Shown: piece after piece, positions 48,643 through 58,368 of the stretch | Layout of the letters: every line of letters begins with the position of its first letter | Numbering within the stretch: position 1 is the first letter of the stretch | Origin: Stenotrophomonas sp. VV52 | Lineage (GTDB): Bacteria > Pseudomonadota > Gammaproteobacteria > Xanthomonadales > Xanthomonadaceae | Assembly (NCBI RefSeq): GCF_002893095.1 | Contig: NZ_PKQQ01000014.1 | Location: 1-64,000, forward strand | Length of the DNA: 64,000 nucleotides | Direction of reading: 5' to 3' | Translations under genes and position numbers: made by a program | The notes under the pieces: generated by a model | Seen by the model: the letters and a program-made list of their open reading frames with translations, nothing else | The model's database searches: none | Told to the model about the DNA's origin: nothing

Positions 48643-48661
48643 CCGGCTTCTTCAGGGATCA

Positions 48662-48684
48662 CGACACGCATGGCGTGTCGCTAC
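48662..48684 (-). repeat. SMAG repeat supplying the mnmE stop codon
   Basis: A GTAG-headed palindrome with CGACACGC and GCGTGTCG arms. On the minus strand the TAG of its GTAG head is the stop codon of mnmE. Confidence 0.75.
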
Positions 48685-50024
48685 TTGCCTATGCAGAAGC
48701 TGGAGAAGATGCGGCCCAGCAGGTCGTCTGCGCTCATCTGCCCGGTGATCTCGCCCAGTGCTTCGTGTGCCAGCCGCAATTCCTCGGCGGCCAGCTCCAG
48801 GTGCTCGTGCACCAGCTCGCTTTCGGCGCGCTCTGCGTGGCCGATGGCCAGGGTGATGGCTTCCACGTGACGCGCGCGGGCGGAGAACTCGCCTTCGACG
48901 CTGTCGCCGGCGCTGCCGCTGGCCAGTTCGCGCAGGCGGGTGTGCAGGCGCGCCAGGCCCTGGCCGGTGGCGGCCGAGACGTGCACGACGTTTGCGTCGA
49001 TGTCAGCTGGCAGGGTTTCCAGCAGGTCGCTCTTGTTGTGGATCCACAGCTGCAGCGGGACGTCGGCGATGGCGTCGGCCACCGCGGCGTGGCCGGCCTG
49101 CGGGTCGCGGGCGTCGACCACGATGATGGCCAGGTCGGTGCGCTGCATTTCGGCGCGGGCGCGGCGCATGCCTTCGCGCTCGATGGCGTCGCCGCCTTCG
49201 CGCAGGCCGGCGGTGTCGACCAGGGTCAGCTCGAGGCCGTCGATGCGGATGGTTTCGCGCAGGGTGTCGCGGGTGGTGCCGGCGATGTCGGTGACGATGG
49301 CGCGTTCGCTGCCCGCCAGAGCGTTGAGCAGTGAGCTCTTTCCCGCGTTCGGCGGACCGACCAGCACCGCGTGCAGGCCATCGCGCAGGCGGCGGCCGCG
49401 TTCGGCGTCGTCGCGCAGGGTGACCAGCGCGCGCATCACCTCGCCGAGCCCTTGGCGCACCTGGTCGCCGCCCAGGGTATCCAGCGGTTCGTCGGCGAAG
49501 TCGATGGCGGCTTCCACATGGATGCGCAGGCGCACCAGCTGCTCGCCAGCATCTTCGACCCGGCGTGAGAACACGCCGTCCAGCGAACGGCGTGCGGCAC
49601 GCGCGGCGCGGGTGTCGCTGGCGGCGATCAGGTCGGCGATGGCTTCGGCCTGGGCCAGGTCGAGCTTGCCGTTGAGGAAGGCCCGTTCGCTGAACTCACC
49701 GGGGCGCGCCTGGCGCGCACCGAGCGCGATGCAGCGCGCCACCAGCTGCTGCAACACGACCGGGCTGCCGTGGCCCTGCAGTTCCACTACGTCTTCCCCG
49801 GTGAAGCTGCGCGGATTCGGGAAATACAGGGCAATGCCGTCATCCAGGACCTCGCCGGCCGCATCGCGGAAGCGGGCGTAGTGCGCCTGGCGCGGCTGCA
49901 GGTTCGGGCAGCCCAGGTCAACGGCAATGCGCAGTGCCTGCGGGCCGGACACGCGCAGCATGCCCACGCCGCCGGCGCCGGGCGCGGTGGCGATGGCAAC
50001 GATGGTCTCGGTGGTCGCGTTCAT
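48681..50024 (-). CDS. mnmE: tRNA uridine-5-carboxymethylaminomethyl GTPase
   Basis: The 447-residue protein has the N-terminal formyl-THF-binding domain ([21 protein letters not shown]), a central helical domain and an inserted G domain with [14 protein letters not shown] and [10 protein letters not shown]. The C-terminal CIGK is the conserved catalytic end. With MnmG it modifies U34 of tRNAs. It starts only 3 bp after the stop of the NodB-caspase gene, so it may rely on that transcript. Confidence 0.95.
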   Translation of the reverse strand: MNATTETIVAIATAPGAGGVGMLRVSGPQALRIAVDLGCPNLQPRQAHYARFRDAAGEVLDDGIALYFPNPRSFTGEDVVELQGHGSPVVLQQLVARCIALGARQARPGEFSERAFLNGKLDLAQAEAIADLIAASDTRAARAARRSLDGVFSRRVEDAGEQLVRLRIHVEAAIDFADEPLDTLGGDQVRQGLGEVMRALVTLRDDAERGRRLRDGLHAVLVGPPNAGKSSLLNALAGSERAIVTDIAGTTRDTLRETIRIDGLELTLVDTAGLREGGDAIEREGMRRARAEMQRTDLAIIVVDARDPQAGHAAVADAIADVPLQLWIHNKSDLLETLPADIDANVVHVSAATGQGLARLHTRLRELASGSAGDSVEGEFSARARHVEAITLAIGHAERAESELVHEHLELAAEELRLAHEALGEITGQMSADDLLGRIFSSFCIGK

Positions 50025-50027
50025 GGC

Positions 50028-52706
50028 TCAGAGCTTCTCCAGCTGGGCGCGGGCCTGCGCAGCGCCGCTGCCTTGCGGCTGCAACGCCAGGTAGGTGGTG
50101 TAGGCCTGCTTCGCCTTGGCCTTGTCGCCCGCGTTGAAGTACGCGTCGCCCAGGTTGAGGTGGGCCACGGCGCGCGACGGGTCGATCTTCAGCGTGTTCT
50201 CCAGCCAGCGCGCGGCTTCAGCGTAGCGCTGCTGGCGGTAATAGACGAAGCCGAGGTTGTTGGCGGCCTGGGCGAAGTCCGGGCGCAGCTTGAGCGCCTC
50301 GGTGAACTGGGCCACCGCTTCGTCATAGCGCTTTTCCCGGTACAGCTGCAGGCCGCGGTCGTTGGCCTGCTGTGCGCGCTGGCGGTCGGAGGTGGGCACG
50401 GCGGCCGGTACCACCAGCGTGCTCCTGCCCCCCTGCAGGTCGGCCACGGTGACCGGGGCCTTGTCGGGTGCGGCGTCCTTGGCGGCATCCACCTTGTTGT
50501 TGAGCGCGATGGCGTCCGCGGTCAGCTGGCTGGTATCGGCGTTGAGGTATTCCTGGCTGTCGGGCACCTGGAACACGAACTCGCCGCCCTGCGAGCCGGG
50601 CAGGCTGCCGAACGCGGGGGTCTGGCGGGAAACCGCCGACACCGCCGGCGCCACATAGGCGGCCAGCTCGGTGCCGGTGATCAGGCCGTCGCCGTTGAGG
50701 TCGCCCTTGCCGGCCAGCGCCTGCAGCAGCACCCAGGTGAACACCGAGTGGCCATTCGGGCCGCTGTCGGCCACCTGCTGGTCGCTGCCGCCGGCGGTGA
50801 GCATCTGGCGGGCGCTGCGGCGCGCGTTTTCGCGCAGGAACGCCGACGAGGCCGGCCCACCGCGGGTCAGGCCCAGGCCGCTGTAGCAGGCATCCATCAC
50901 GAACATCACGTGTTTGGCCTGCATGCTTTCGGCGATGTTCTGGATGTCGGTCATGGCGATCGCGTCGGTGGCGAAGGCATTGGGATCCGAATCGACCGGG
51001 ATGATGTAGCCCAGGTCGCGCCCCGACGCCAGGCGCTGGGTGGCGCCATGGCCGGCGAAGAACACGAACACGCGGTCGTTGCGGCCGGTACGGTCATCGG
51101 CCAGGCGGTCGTGGAAGGCGGCCAGGATGTTGTTGCGGGTGGCCTGCTGATCCTTGAGCACGATCACCTGCGAGGACGGGAAGCCGAACTGCCCGGTCAG
51201 CGTGTCGGCGATGGCCTGCGCGTCATGGCTGGCGTACTCCAGCTTCGGCCATTTGGCGTACTGGTCGATGCCGATCACGATCGCCCACGACTTCTCGTAG
51301 CCGGTGGTGACCGTGGCCTCGCTGGCGGCGGCATTGCGCGCGCGGCTGACGGTGAATTCGCGGCCGTTCCAGCCGGCGAACTGGTAACCCTCGGCGATCA
51401 GCCGGTCCAGGATCTGCGGCAGCGCCTTCACCGCACGGTCGTGGATGTCGTGGAACAGGATGATCCCGCGCTGTTCCTTCTGCACCTGGCCCAGCACGCG
51501 CTGCACGATCGACTCGGGCACCGGGTCGGCCCAGTCCATCGAGTCGATGTTCCACATGATCGACTTCAGGCCGGCTTCGTTGAGCAGCTGCAGGCCTTCG
51601 GCATTGCGCGCGCCATAGGGGAAGCGGAACAGCGGTGCGCGGCGCGTGTCCACGTCCTTGAGCAGGGTGTCGGTGGCCAGCACCTGCTCGCGCAGCGCGT
51701 CGCCGGTGGTACGCGAGAGCTGGGCGTGGGTCAGGCTGTGGTTGCCCACGGCATAGCCCTGCTCCATCAGGTTGCGGCTGATGCTCGCCATGGGACCCAA
51801 CTTGATGCTGCCGTCGGCGTGCACCTCGCCGAGGTTGCGGCCGACTTCGAAGAACACGCCGGGCACGTCGTAGCGCTTGAGGATGGCGACTACGTCGTCG
51901 GTATAGGCCTTGTGCGGACCGTCGTCGAAGGTGAGGACCACGGTCTTGGGCGGCAGGTCGCGGCCGAAGATTTCGCGGTCGCTGTCCTTCATCGACATCG
52001 GGTAGGGTTCGATCACGCCGTAGTCGCGCAGGATCGCGTCGCGGCTGTACTGCTTGTGCAGGTGGGCGATGTAGTCGTGCCACTTCTCGCGCTTCAGTTC
52101 AATCGCACGGGTGCGGTCGAAGCGGCTGAAGATGCGGGTGATTTCCTGGTTGTAGGTGCGCTCGATTTCATCGAGGGCGTCCAGGTCTTCACCGATGCGC
52201 TGGTGCAACTTCACCGCCGGCAGCGAGGAATCGGCGCCGACGCGCTCGTGCAGGTCGCGCAGGACTTCGCGGAACGCCAGGCGGTCGGCGTCGAACAGCT
52301 CCGGGGCCGATTCGATGTAGTCCAGTACCGTGCCGAGGGTGGTGAAGCGCTGCGGGTTGGCGCTGCGCAGCAGCTGGTCGAACTGGGTGGCAATGACCGT
52401 GCGCTGCTCCAACCCGTCGTGGAACAGCTGCTGTCCGATGCGGCTGGAGGTCTCGCGATCGCGCGCGGACTGTTTCTCTTCGTCGGCGAGCAGCACGATG
52501 ATGCGGCGGTGGCCGTCGAGCTGCTTCTGCAGGGCGGCCAACAGGGGTGCGGCGGCCGGATCGGCGGCAGCGGCCGCCTGCGCGCTGGGTTGCTGGGGCG
52601 TAGATGCGCCCGGCGCTGGGCTGTCCGTGTCGTTTCCGCAGGCGGCGATGGCCAGGGTCAGCAGTGCGGTGATGGAGAAGCGGAACAGCGACGGCGCGCG
52701 GGGCAT
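50028..52706 (-). CDS. lipoprotein with NodB deacetylase, caspase-like (C14) and TPR domains
   Basis: This 892-residue protein joins three modules. A lipobox ends at Cys23 (LTLAIAAC). Residues 55-240 are helical and unrecognised. Residues 253-445 are a NodB polysaccharide deacetylase: TFDDG at 259-263, HSLTH at 323-327 for metal, RFPYG at about 361 and LFHD near 417. Residues 470-715 are a caspase-like domain with His553 (AGHG) and Cys607 (DACYSG), plus an EF-hand-like DLNGDGLIT loop at 669. Residues 777-880 are three TPRs. All catalytic residues are present. It probably faces the periplasm and may act on the cell wall or a surface glycan under proteolytic control (inference). The ATG at 52706 was preferred over a TTG two codons upstream. 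Confidence 0.87.
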   Translation of the reverse strand: MPRAPSLFRFSITALLTLAIAACGNDTDSPAPGASTPQQPSAQAAAAADPAAAPLLAALQKQLDGHRRIIVLLADEEKQSARDRETSSRIGQQLFHDGLEQRTVIATQFDQLLRSANPQRFTTLGTVLDYIESAPELFDADRLAFREVLRDLHERVGADSSLPAVKLHQRIGEDLDALDEIERTYNQEITRIFSRFDRTRAIELKREKWHDYIAHLHKQYSRDAILRDYGVIEPYPMSMKDSDREIFGRDLPPKTVVLTFDDGPHKAYTDDVVAILKRYDVPGVFFEVGRNLGEVHADGSIKLGPMASISRNLMEQGYAVGNHSLTHAQLSRTTGDALREQVLATDTLLKDVDTRRAPLFRFPYGARNAEGLQLLNEAGLKSIMWNIDSMDWADPVPESIVQRVLGQVQKEQRGIILFHDIHDRAVKALPQILDRLIAEGYQFAGWNGREFTVSRARNAAASEATVTTGYEKSWAIVIGIDQYAKWPKLEYASHDAQAIADTLTGQFGFPSSQVIVLKDQQATRNNILAAFHDRLADDRTGRNDRVFVFFAGHGATQRLASGRDLGYIIPVDSDPNAFATDAIAMTDIQNIAESMQAKHVMFVMDACYSGLGLTRGGPASSAFLRENARRSARQMLTAGGSDQQVADSGPNGHSVFTWVLLQALAGKGDLNGDGLITGTELAAYVAPAVSAVSRQTPAFGSLPGSQGGEFVFQVPDSQEYLNADTSQLTADAIALNNKVDAAKDAAPDKAPVTVADLQGGRSTLVVPAAVPTSDRQRAQQANDRGLQLYREKRYDEAVAQFTEALKLRPDFAQAANNLGFVYYRQQRYAEAARWLENTLKIDPSRAVAHLNLGDAYFNAGDKAKAKQAYTTYLALQPQGSGAAQARAQLEKL

Positions 52707-52764
52707 GGGCAATCCATTGGGGGGTGCAGCGGGTGGCGTGCCCGCGATTGTATCGCCGGCAAAG

Positions 52765-52791
52765 AAAAACCCGCCGGGTGGCGGGTTTTTC
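52765..52791 (-). terminator. Rho-independent terminator
   Basis: The arms AAAACCCGCC and GGCGGGTTTT surround a 4-base loop, with A- and T-runs on both sides. It lies directly after yidC (minus strand) and in front of the NodB-caspase gene, so it ends the rpmH-rnpA-yidC transcript. Confidence 0.88.
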
Positions 52792-52794
52792 CGA

Positions 52795-54486
52795 TTATTT
52801 CTTGGCGGGTGCCGGCACCGGGTCGCTGCCGTGGCGCTTGGTCATCCACCACTGCTGCAGCAGGCCCAGGCCACCGTTGACCACCCAGTACAGGACCAGG
52901 CCGGACGGCATGAAGGCCATCATGACGCCGAAGATCAGCGGCATCATCTGCATCATCTTGGCCTGCATCGGGTCCATGCCCGGGGCCGGGGTCAGCTTCT
53001 GCGTGGCCCACATCACCGCGACGTTGATCACCGGCAGGATGAAGTACGGGTCGCGCGCGGTCAGGTCCTGGATCCAGCCGAACCACGGCGCCTGGCGCAG
53101 TTCCACCGACTCCACCAGTACCCAGTACAGCGCGAAGAAGATCGGCATCTGGATCAGGATCGGCAGGCAGCCGCCCATCGGATTGATCTTTTCCTTCTTG
53201 TACAGCTCCATCATCGCGGTCTGGAACTTCTGGCGGTCATCGCCATAGCGCTCCTTGAGCTGCGCGATGCGCGGCTGGAAGCGACGCATCTTGGCGCCGC
53301 TCTTGTACTGCGTGGCCGAGAGCGGATACAGCACCAGCTTCAGCAGCACCACCAGGCCCACGATGGCCCAGCCCCAGTTGTTGACGACCTTGTGGACCTG
53401 GTTCAACACCCAGAACAGGCCCTGGCCGATCACGGCCATGATCGAGAAGCGGCTGTAGTCGACGACGCGGTCGAGGCCCGGCACGTCTTCCTTGGCGATC
53501 TGGTTGACCAGCTTCGGACCCACCCACAGGCGCGCCTCGGTGCTGGCCGTGCTGCCCGGGGCCACGGTGAACGCCGGGCCGGTGGCCTGGATCTGGTCGC
53601 GACCGTCATGCTGGGACAGCTGGTAGTTCGCGGCCTGGTCCTTCTGCGGCACCCACGCGGTGAAGAAGTGGTGCTGCAGCATCGCCACCCAGCCACCGGT
53701 GACCTGCTGGTTCAGCGGGCCGTCTTCCAGGAAGTCCTTGAACGCACGACGCTGGTACTTGCCGTCGTTGTCGAACCAGGTCGCGCCGTTGAAGCTGAAC
53801 GAGTCCGGGTTGGTCATGCTGCGCGAGAGGATGGTCGGGGTACGGTCCAGGGTGCGGTACACGTAGCCGCTCCACGGGGTGGTACCGGCATTGACGACCT
53901 CATCCTTGACCTTCACCGCGTACTCGTTGCGGTTGACGGTGAAGGTACGGCGGATGGTCACGCCGTTCGGGCCGTTCCATACGAACGGGATCTGCAGCTC
54001 GTCCTGGCCCTTGGCCAGCACGAAGTCCTTCGCATCGCCGACCAGGGTGAAGCCACTGGCTTCCGGCACCGGCATGCTCTTGTCCTGGCTGGTCCAGCCG
54101 GTCACCGCGCGGTACGGGTGGGCCGGGTCTTCGGTCAGCAGGCGGACCGGCGGGCTGCCTTCGGCCTTGGTCTGCGGGAACTGCAGCAGCTCGGCGTCGA
54201 GCACGTTGCCGCCATCGAGCACCAGGCGCAGCACGTCGGTGGTCACGGTCACCCGCGGAGCGCCGGCGGCGGCCGGCGCGGTGGCCTGCACGGCCGGGGC
54301 GCTGCCCGGGGCCTGCGGCACGTTGGCGCTGGGCACGGTGCCGGCAGCGCCCGGGACAGTGCCCTGGGTCTGGGCGGCCACCGGGGCGGTCGGGGCCGGC
54401 GCGGACTTGTCGCGCCCCCACTCCATCCACAACAGGATGGCCACCATCAGCCAGGCAACAATCAGGAAAACGCGGGTCTGGTTCAT
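52795..54486 (-). CDS. yidC: membrane protein insertase YidC
   Basis: The 563-residue insertase has an N-terminal anchor, a large periplasmic beta domain (about 50-345) with an Ala/Pro linker, and five C-terminal helices. The last part carries the family motif [20 protein letters not shown], shown here in pieces, and an [10 protein letters not shown] loop. It inserts proteins into the inner membrane with or without SecYEG. Its start overlaps the rnpA stop by 1 bp (TGATG), and no yidD lies between the two. Confidence 0.95.
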   Translation of the reverse strand: MNQTRVFLIVAWLMVAILLWMEWGRDKSAPAPTAPVAAQTQGTVPGAAGTVPSANVPQAPGSAPAVQATAPAAAGAPRVTVTTDVLRLVLDGGNVLDAELLQFPQTKAEGSPPVRLLTEDPAHPYRAVTGWTSQDKSMPVPEASGFTLVGDAKDFVLAKGQDELQIPFVWNGPNGVTIRRTFTVNRNEYAVKVKDEVVNAGTTPWSGYVYRTLDRTPTILSRSMTNPDSFSFNGATWFDNDGKYQRRAFKDFLEDGPLNQQVTGGWVAMLQHHFFTAWVPQKDQAANYQLSQHDGRDQIQATGPAFTVAPGSTASTEARLWVGPKLVNQIAKEDVPGLDRVVDYSRFSIMAVIGQGLFWVLNQVHKVVNNWGWAIVGLVVLLKLVLYPLSATQYKSGAKMRRFQPRIAQLKERYGDDRQKFQTAMMELYKKEKINPMGGCLPILIQMPIFFALYWVLVESVELRQAPWFGWIQDLTARDPYFILPVINVAVMWATQKLTPAPGMDPMQAKMMQMMPLIFGVMMAFMPSGLVLYWVVNGGLGLLQQWWMTKRHGSDPVPAPAKK

Positions 54487-54965
54487 CAGCGTGCAGGCTC
54501 GACGGGGCTGGCACCAGGTGCCGGCTCGGACTGGGAAGGGGGTAGCGGCGGCATTGTGCCGTCCGCGCCAGGCATGGGCAATGCGCCCAGCCGGCGCAAC
54601 AGGCGCTCGAAGGCCTGGCGGATCTCGGTATTGCTTGCGGTACGGGCCGCGCTGCGGGCTACCACGACGTAATCGCCGGCAGTCATCCACGGTCGCAGGT
54701 GGCGTGTGGCTTCGCGCAGCACACGCTTGATTCGGTTGCGACCCACGGCTCGGGGATCGACTTTGCGCGAAACGGCAAGACCCAGCCTGGCCGGCGTGTC
54801 GCTCTTCAGCCAGTGCAGGGTCATCAGCGGTTCGGACACACGGCGGGCGCCGTCGAAGACCGTTGTATATTCGGCACGCGTACGAACCCGCGCCGAGCGA
54901 GGGAATCGCTTGCGCGGGTCGGAACTGCTCACAGTCAGGATTGCGTCTGCCGCGGGAAGCGGCAT
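54486..54965 (-). CDS. rnpA: ribonuclease P protein component
   Basis: The protein is about 159 residues if the ATG at 54965 is used; a GTG at 54932 (148 residues) is also possible. The core [18 protein letters not shown] and the RNR signature [16 protein letters not shown] are clear. Compared with the about 120-residue E. coli protein, the C-terminus has a Pro-rich tail of about 35 residues. It overlaps the rpmH end region and yidC. Confidence 0.92.
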   Translation of the reverse strand: MPLPAADAILTVSSSDPRKRFPRSARVRTRAEYTTVFDGARRVSEPLMTLHWLKSDTPARLGLAVSRKVDPRAVGRNRIKRVLREATRHLRPWMTAGDYVVVARSAARTASNTEIRQAFERLLRRLGALPMPGADGTMPPLPPSQSEPAPGASPVEPAR

Positions 54966-54970
54966 CGCAA

Positions 54971-55111
54971 TCAAGCGCTCAGGACTTTACGGCCCTTGGC
55001 GCGGCGACGCGACAGGATCTTGCGGCCGTCAGCGGTCTTCATACGGGCACGGAAGCCATGGTCGCGCTTACGCTTGAGGTTGCTGGGTTGGAAAGTGCGC
55101 TTGGTGGCCAT
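54971..55111 (-). CDS. rpmH: 50S ribosomal protein L34
   Basis: A 46-residue basic protein. It starts [20 protein letters not shown], continues with [20 protein letters not shown] and ends with RKVLSA. It is an ordinary L34, at the usual place between dnaA and rnpA, and heads the minus-strand rpmH-rnpA-yidC operon. Its stop lies 6 bp before the preferred rnpA start. Confidence 0.97.
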   Translation of the reverse strand: MATKRTFQPSNLKRKRDHGFRARMKTADGRKILSRRRAKGRKVLSA

Positions 55112-55362
55112 GCGGGGCCTCTATGAAGGGGACGGAAAGAGCCGGAAAGTCTATAGGGCTACAGATGGCCACGTCAAGCCTGTGTCACTACGGGATTTCA
55201 TCGGCCTGTGCAATAGCTGTGGATCATTTTGTGAATAACTTCGGGACAAGCATTCCCGGACCCGGGCGTCGGTGGTAGTCTGCGCCATCCATTCTTTCCC
55301 CTTCCGGCCTGCGCTGCTGCGGTTTTCCACGCGCATGCGCCGGCCCCAGACGATTATTGCCG
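55112..55362. promoter_or_regulatory. rpmH-dnaA divergent regulatory region with DnaA-like boxes
   Basis: The 251-bp gap holds two boxes that differ by one base from TGTGGATAA: TGTGGATCA at 55218-55226 and TGTGAATAA at 55230-55238. DnaA binding here would allow dnaA autoregulation. Both the rpmH and dnaA promoters must lie in this gap. Confidence 0.65.
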
Positions 55363-56697
55363 ATGGATGCCTGGTCACGTTGTCTCGAACGCCTTGAGGC
55401 GGAGTTCCCGCCCGAAGATGTTCACACCTGGTTGAAGCCGCTGCAGGCCGATCTGCGCGCGGACAGCCTGGTGCTGTATGCCCCGAATGCCTTCATCGTG
55501 GACCAGGTCCGGTCGCTGTACCTGCCCCGGATCAAGGAACTGATGTTGCATTTCTCCGGTTCGGGCGACGTTTTTCTTGATATCGGGTCGCGTCCGCGCG
55601 CCGTGGAGGCGCAGATCGCGCCAATTTCGACCGTTTCCGCGCCTGCCGCGGCGGCCGAGCCGCTGGTGCCGTTCGCCGGCAACCTGGATTCCCACTACAC
55701 CTTCGCCAACTTCGTGGAAGGCCGCAGCAACCAGCTGGGCCTGGCCGCGGCGTTCCAGGCGGCGCAGAAGCCCGGCGACCGTGCGCACAACCCGCTGCTG
55801 CTGTACGGGGGAACCGGCCTGGGCAAGACCCACCTGATGTTCGCCGCCGGCAACGCCATGCGCCAGGCCAATCCGGCCGCCAAGGTGCTGTACCTGCGCT
55901 CGGAGCAGTTCTTCAGCGCGATGATCCGGGCCTTGCAGGAAAAGACCATGGATCAGTTCAAACGCCAGTTCCAGCAGGTGGACGCGCTGCTGATCGACGA
56001 CATCCAGTTCTTCGCCGGCAAGGACCGCACGCAGGAAGAGTTCTTCCACACCTTCAACGCCCTGTTCGACGGCAAGCAGCAGATCATCCTGACCTGCGAC
56101 CGGTATCCGCGCGAAGTGGAAGGCCTGGAAGCGCGCCTGAAGTCGCGGCTGGCCTGGGGCCTGTCGGTGGCGATCGAGCCACCGGACTTCGAGACGCGCG
56201 CGGCGATCGTGCTGGCCAAGGCCCGCGAGCGTGGTGCGGAGATTCCCGACGATGTGGCGTTTCTGATTGCCAAGAAGATGCGCTCCAACGTTCGCGACCT
56301 CGAGGGCGCGCTGAATACCCTGACCGCCCGCGCCAACTTCACCGGCCGCGCGATCACCACCGACTTCGCCCAGGAAACCCTGCGCGACCTGCTGCGCGCC
56401 CAGCAGCAGGCGATCAGCATTCCCAACATCCAGAAGACCGTGGCCGACTACTACGGGCTGCAGATCAAGGATCTGCTGTCCAAGCGTCGTACCCGCTCAC
56501 TGGCCCGTCCGCGACAGGTCGCCATGGCCCTGACCAAGGAACTCACCGAGCACAGCCTGCCTGAAATCGGCGATGCCTTTGCCGGTCGCGACCACACCAC
56601 GGTGCTGCATGCGTGCCGGCAGATCCGGACGTTGATGGAGACCGACGGCAAGTTGCGGGAAGACTGGGACAAGCTGATCCGGAAGTTGAGCGAATGA
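55363..56697 (+). CDS. dnaA: chromosomal replication initiator protein DnaA
   Basis: The 444-residue protein has the N-terminal DnaB-interaction domain (about 1-75), a short linker and an AAA+ domain with Walker [10 protein letters not shown] at 149-157 and Walker [10 protein letters not shown]. The C-terminal DNA-binding domain contains [14 protein letters not shown]. It opens the origin and loads the helicase. I chose the ATG at 55363, two codons after a TTG, as it fits the usual start. Confidence 0.97.
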   Translation: MDAWSRCLERLEAEFPPEDVHTWLKPLQADLRADSLVLYAPNAFIVDQVRSLYLPRIKELMLHFSGSGDVFLDIGSRPRAVEAQIAPISTVSAPAAAAEPLVPFAGNLDSHYTFANFVEGRSNQLGLAAAFQAAQKPGDRAHNPLLLYGGTGLGKTHLMFAAGNAMRQANPAAKVLYLRSEQFFSAMIRALQEKTMDQFKRQFQQVDALLIDDIQFFAGKDRTQEEFFHTFNALFDGKQQIILTCDRYPREVEGLEARLKSRLAWGLSVAIEPPDFETRAAIVLAKARERGAEIPDDVAFLIAKKMRSNVRDLEGALNTLTARANFTGRAITTDFAQETLRDLLRAQQQAISIPNIQKTVADYYGLQIKDLLSKRRTRSLARPRQVAMALTKELTEHSLPEIGDAFAGRDHTTVLHACRQIRTLMETDGKLREDWDKLIRKLSE

Positions 56698-56973
56698 TGC
56701 ACGCACGCCACCCAAGCGTCATCGCATAAAACGGTGCAAAATCCGGGTGTAAGCGAGGGACAGGTTGTGGATAAAAACGACGTTTGAGCCGGGCCTATTT
56801 TTATCCACAGCTTTCCCCACCCCTTGGGGGGCAGTAGTGCAGAGAGTTTCAAGGCTATAAAGTTCTTTATTTACAAAGACTTAGCTATGTTTTCCAGCGA
56901 TTCTGGCGCTACCAGCACCACCAAGCTTTTGATTTATTCCACATTTTTTTAAAGCATAGGGGCACGGAACCAC
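56698..56973. other. oriC: origin-like dnaA-dnaN spacer
   Basis: This 276-bp spacer has two perfect DnaA boxes in opposite orientation, TGTGGATAA at 56766-56774 and TTATCCACA at 56801-56809. They are followed by AT-rich tracts at about 56851-56890 and 56925-56955 suitable for unwinding. The position next to dnaA and the strand change of the surrounding genes make it the main oriC candidate. Confidence 0.7.
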
Positions 56974-58074
56974 ATGCGTTTCACACTGCAGCGCGAAGCC
57001 TTTCTCAAGCCGTTGGCACAAGTCGTCAACGTGGTCGAACGCCGCCAGACCTTGCCGGTTCTGGCTAATTTCCTGGTCCAGGTCCAGAACGGCCAGCTTT
57101 CGCTGACCGGTACCGACCTGGAAGTGGAGATGGTGTCGCGGATCGCGGTGGAAGATGCCCAGGACGGCGAGACCACCATCCCGGCACGCAAGCTGTTCGA
57201 GATCATCCGCGCCCTGCCCGATGGCAGCCGGATCACCGTCTCGCAGAGCGGCGACAAGATCACCGTCCAGGCCGGGCGCAGCCGTTTCACCCTGGCAACC
57301 CTGCCGGCCAACGACTTCCCGTCGGTGGACGAAGTGGAAGCCACCGAGCGCGTTGCGATTGGCGAGGCGACCCTGAAGGAGCTGATCGAACGCACCGCGT
57401 TTGCGATGGCCCAGCAGGACGTCCGCTACTACCTCAACGGTCTGCTGTTCGACCTGCGCGGTGATGCCCTGCGCACCGTGGCCACCGACGGCCATCGCCT
57501 GGCGCTGTGCGAAACCGACCTGGAGAAGGCCAGTGGCGCCAAGCGTCAGATCATCGTGCCGCGCAAGGGCGTGACCGAGCTGCAGCGCCTGCTGGAAAGC
57601 GGCGATCGCGAGATCGAACTGGAAGTCGGCCGCAGCCACGTGCGGGTCAAGCGCGACGATGTGACCTTTACCTCCAAGCTGATCGACGGCCGTTTCCCGG
57701 ATTACGAGGCCGTGATCCCGATCGGCGCCGACCGCGAAGTGAAGGTGGATCGCGAAGCCCTGCGCGCCTCGCTGCAGCGCGCCGCGATCCTGTCCAACGA
57801 GAAGTACCGCGGCATCCGCGTGGAAGTCTCGCCGGGCAACCTCAAGATCAGCGCGCACAACCCGGAGCAGGAAGAAGCCCAGGAAGAGATCGAAGCGGAC
57901 ACCACCGTCAGCGATCTGGCCATCGGCTTCAATGTGAACTACCTGCTGGACGCCCTGTCTGCCCTGCGCGACGAACATGTGGTCATCCAGCTGCGCGATT
58001 CGAACTCCTCGGCCCTGGTGCGTGAAGCCAGCAGCGAGAAGTCGCGTCACGTGGTGATGCCGCTGCGCCTCTGA
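56974..58074 (+). CDS. dnaN: DNA polymerase III beta sliding clamp
   Basis: The 366-residue clamp has three similar domains and a normal length. It starts MRFTLQREAFLKPLAQVV and ends VVMPLRL, with NDFPSVDEVE and DGRFPDYEAVIP typical of domain ends. It holds polymerase III on DNA and recruits other factors. It lies directly after the oriC candidate and is followed by a perfect parS site and a terminator. Confidence 0.97.
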   Translation: MRFTLQREAFLKPLAQVVNVVERRQTLPVLANFLVQVQNGQLSLTGTDLEVEMVSRIAVEDAQDGETTIPARKLFEIIRALPDGSRITVSQSGDKITVQAGRSRFTLATLPANDFPSVDEVEATERVAIGEATLKELIERTAFAMAQQDVRYYLNGLLFDLRGDALRTVATDGHRLALCETDLEKASGAKRQIIVPRKGVTELQRLLESGDREIELEVGRSHVRVKRDDVTFTSKLIDGRFPDYEAVIPIGADREVKVDREALRASLQRAAILSNEKYRGIRVEVSPGNLKISAHNPEQEEAQEEIEADTTVSDLAIGFNVNYLLDALSALRDEHVVIQLRDSNSSALVREASSEKSRHVVMPLRL

Positions 58075-58076
58075 CC

Positions 58077-58092
58077 TGTTCCACGTGGAACA
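58077..58092. promoter_or_regulatory. parS centromere site (perfect palindrome)
   Basis: TGTTCCACGTGGAACA is a perfect 16-bp palindrome. It equals the gammaproteobacterial ParB binding site, and it starts 2 bp after the dnaN stop. Confidence 0.9.
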
Positions 58093-58102
58093 GCGTTGAA
58101 AG

Positions 58103-58131
58103 AAACCCGGCCGAGTGCCGGGTTTTTTTTT
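58103..58131 (+). terminator. Rho-independent terminator after dnaN
   Basis: The arms AAACCCGGC and GCCGGGTTT surround a 5-base loop, and a T-run follows. It lies 28 bp after the dnaN stop. Confidence 0.92.
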
Positions 58132-58138
58132 GCCAGCA

Positions 58139-58154
58139 CGTTCCACGTGGAGCA
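58139..58154. promoter_or_regulatory. parS-like site (14 of 16 bases)
   Basis: CGTTCCACGTGGAGCA differs from the consensus at two positions but keeps the central CCACGTGG. It is 62 bp from the perfect site. Confidence 0.65.
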
Positions 58155-58188
58155 TCGCCGCCCAGGCACGAGCCACGAGCCATCTAGC

Positions 58189-58318
58189 GTAGAGACACGC
58201 CACGCGTGTCTGGCTCTCAACGTCAGAAAGCGCACCCCGGTGGAGCCACGCCCTGCGTGGCTGCCCTTCCCGCTTTGGGTTGCCTGGTCCAACGCAGACA
58301 CGCATGGCGTGTCCCTAC
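58189..58318. repeat. cluster of three SMAG repeats
   Basis: Copies lie at 58189-58211 (GTAGAGACACGCC head), 58240-58262 (GTGGAGCCACGCC head, first A changed to G) and 58297-58318 (reverse strand, ending CCCTAC). They fill the dnaN-recF gap after the dnaN terminator. Confidence 0.78.
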
Positions 58319-58368
58319 GCGTGGTCTTCGCGGTGCGGGTTTTTCAAACCCTTGGATCACAGCTCTAT

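Noticed and set aside
49770..52880. Plus-strand frame of over 1000 codons opposite the NodB-caspase gene
   Set aside because: The opposite strand has intact catalytic motifs and a lipobox; this frame has none.
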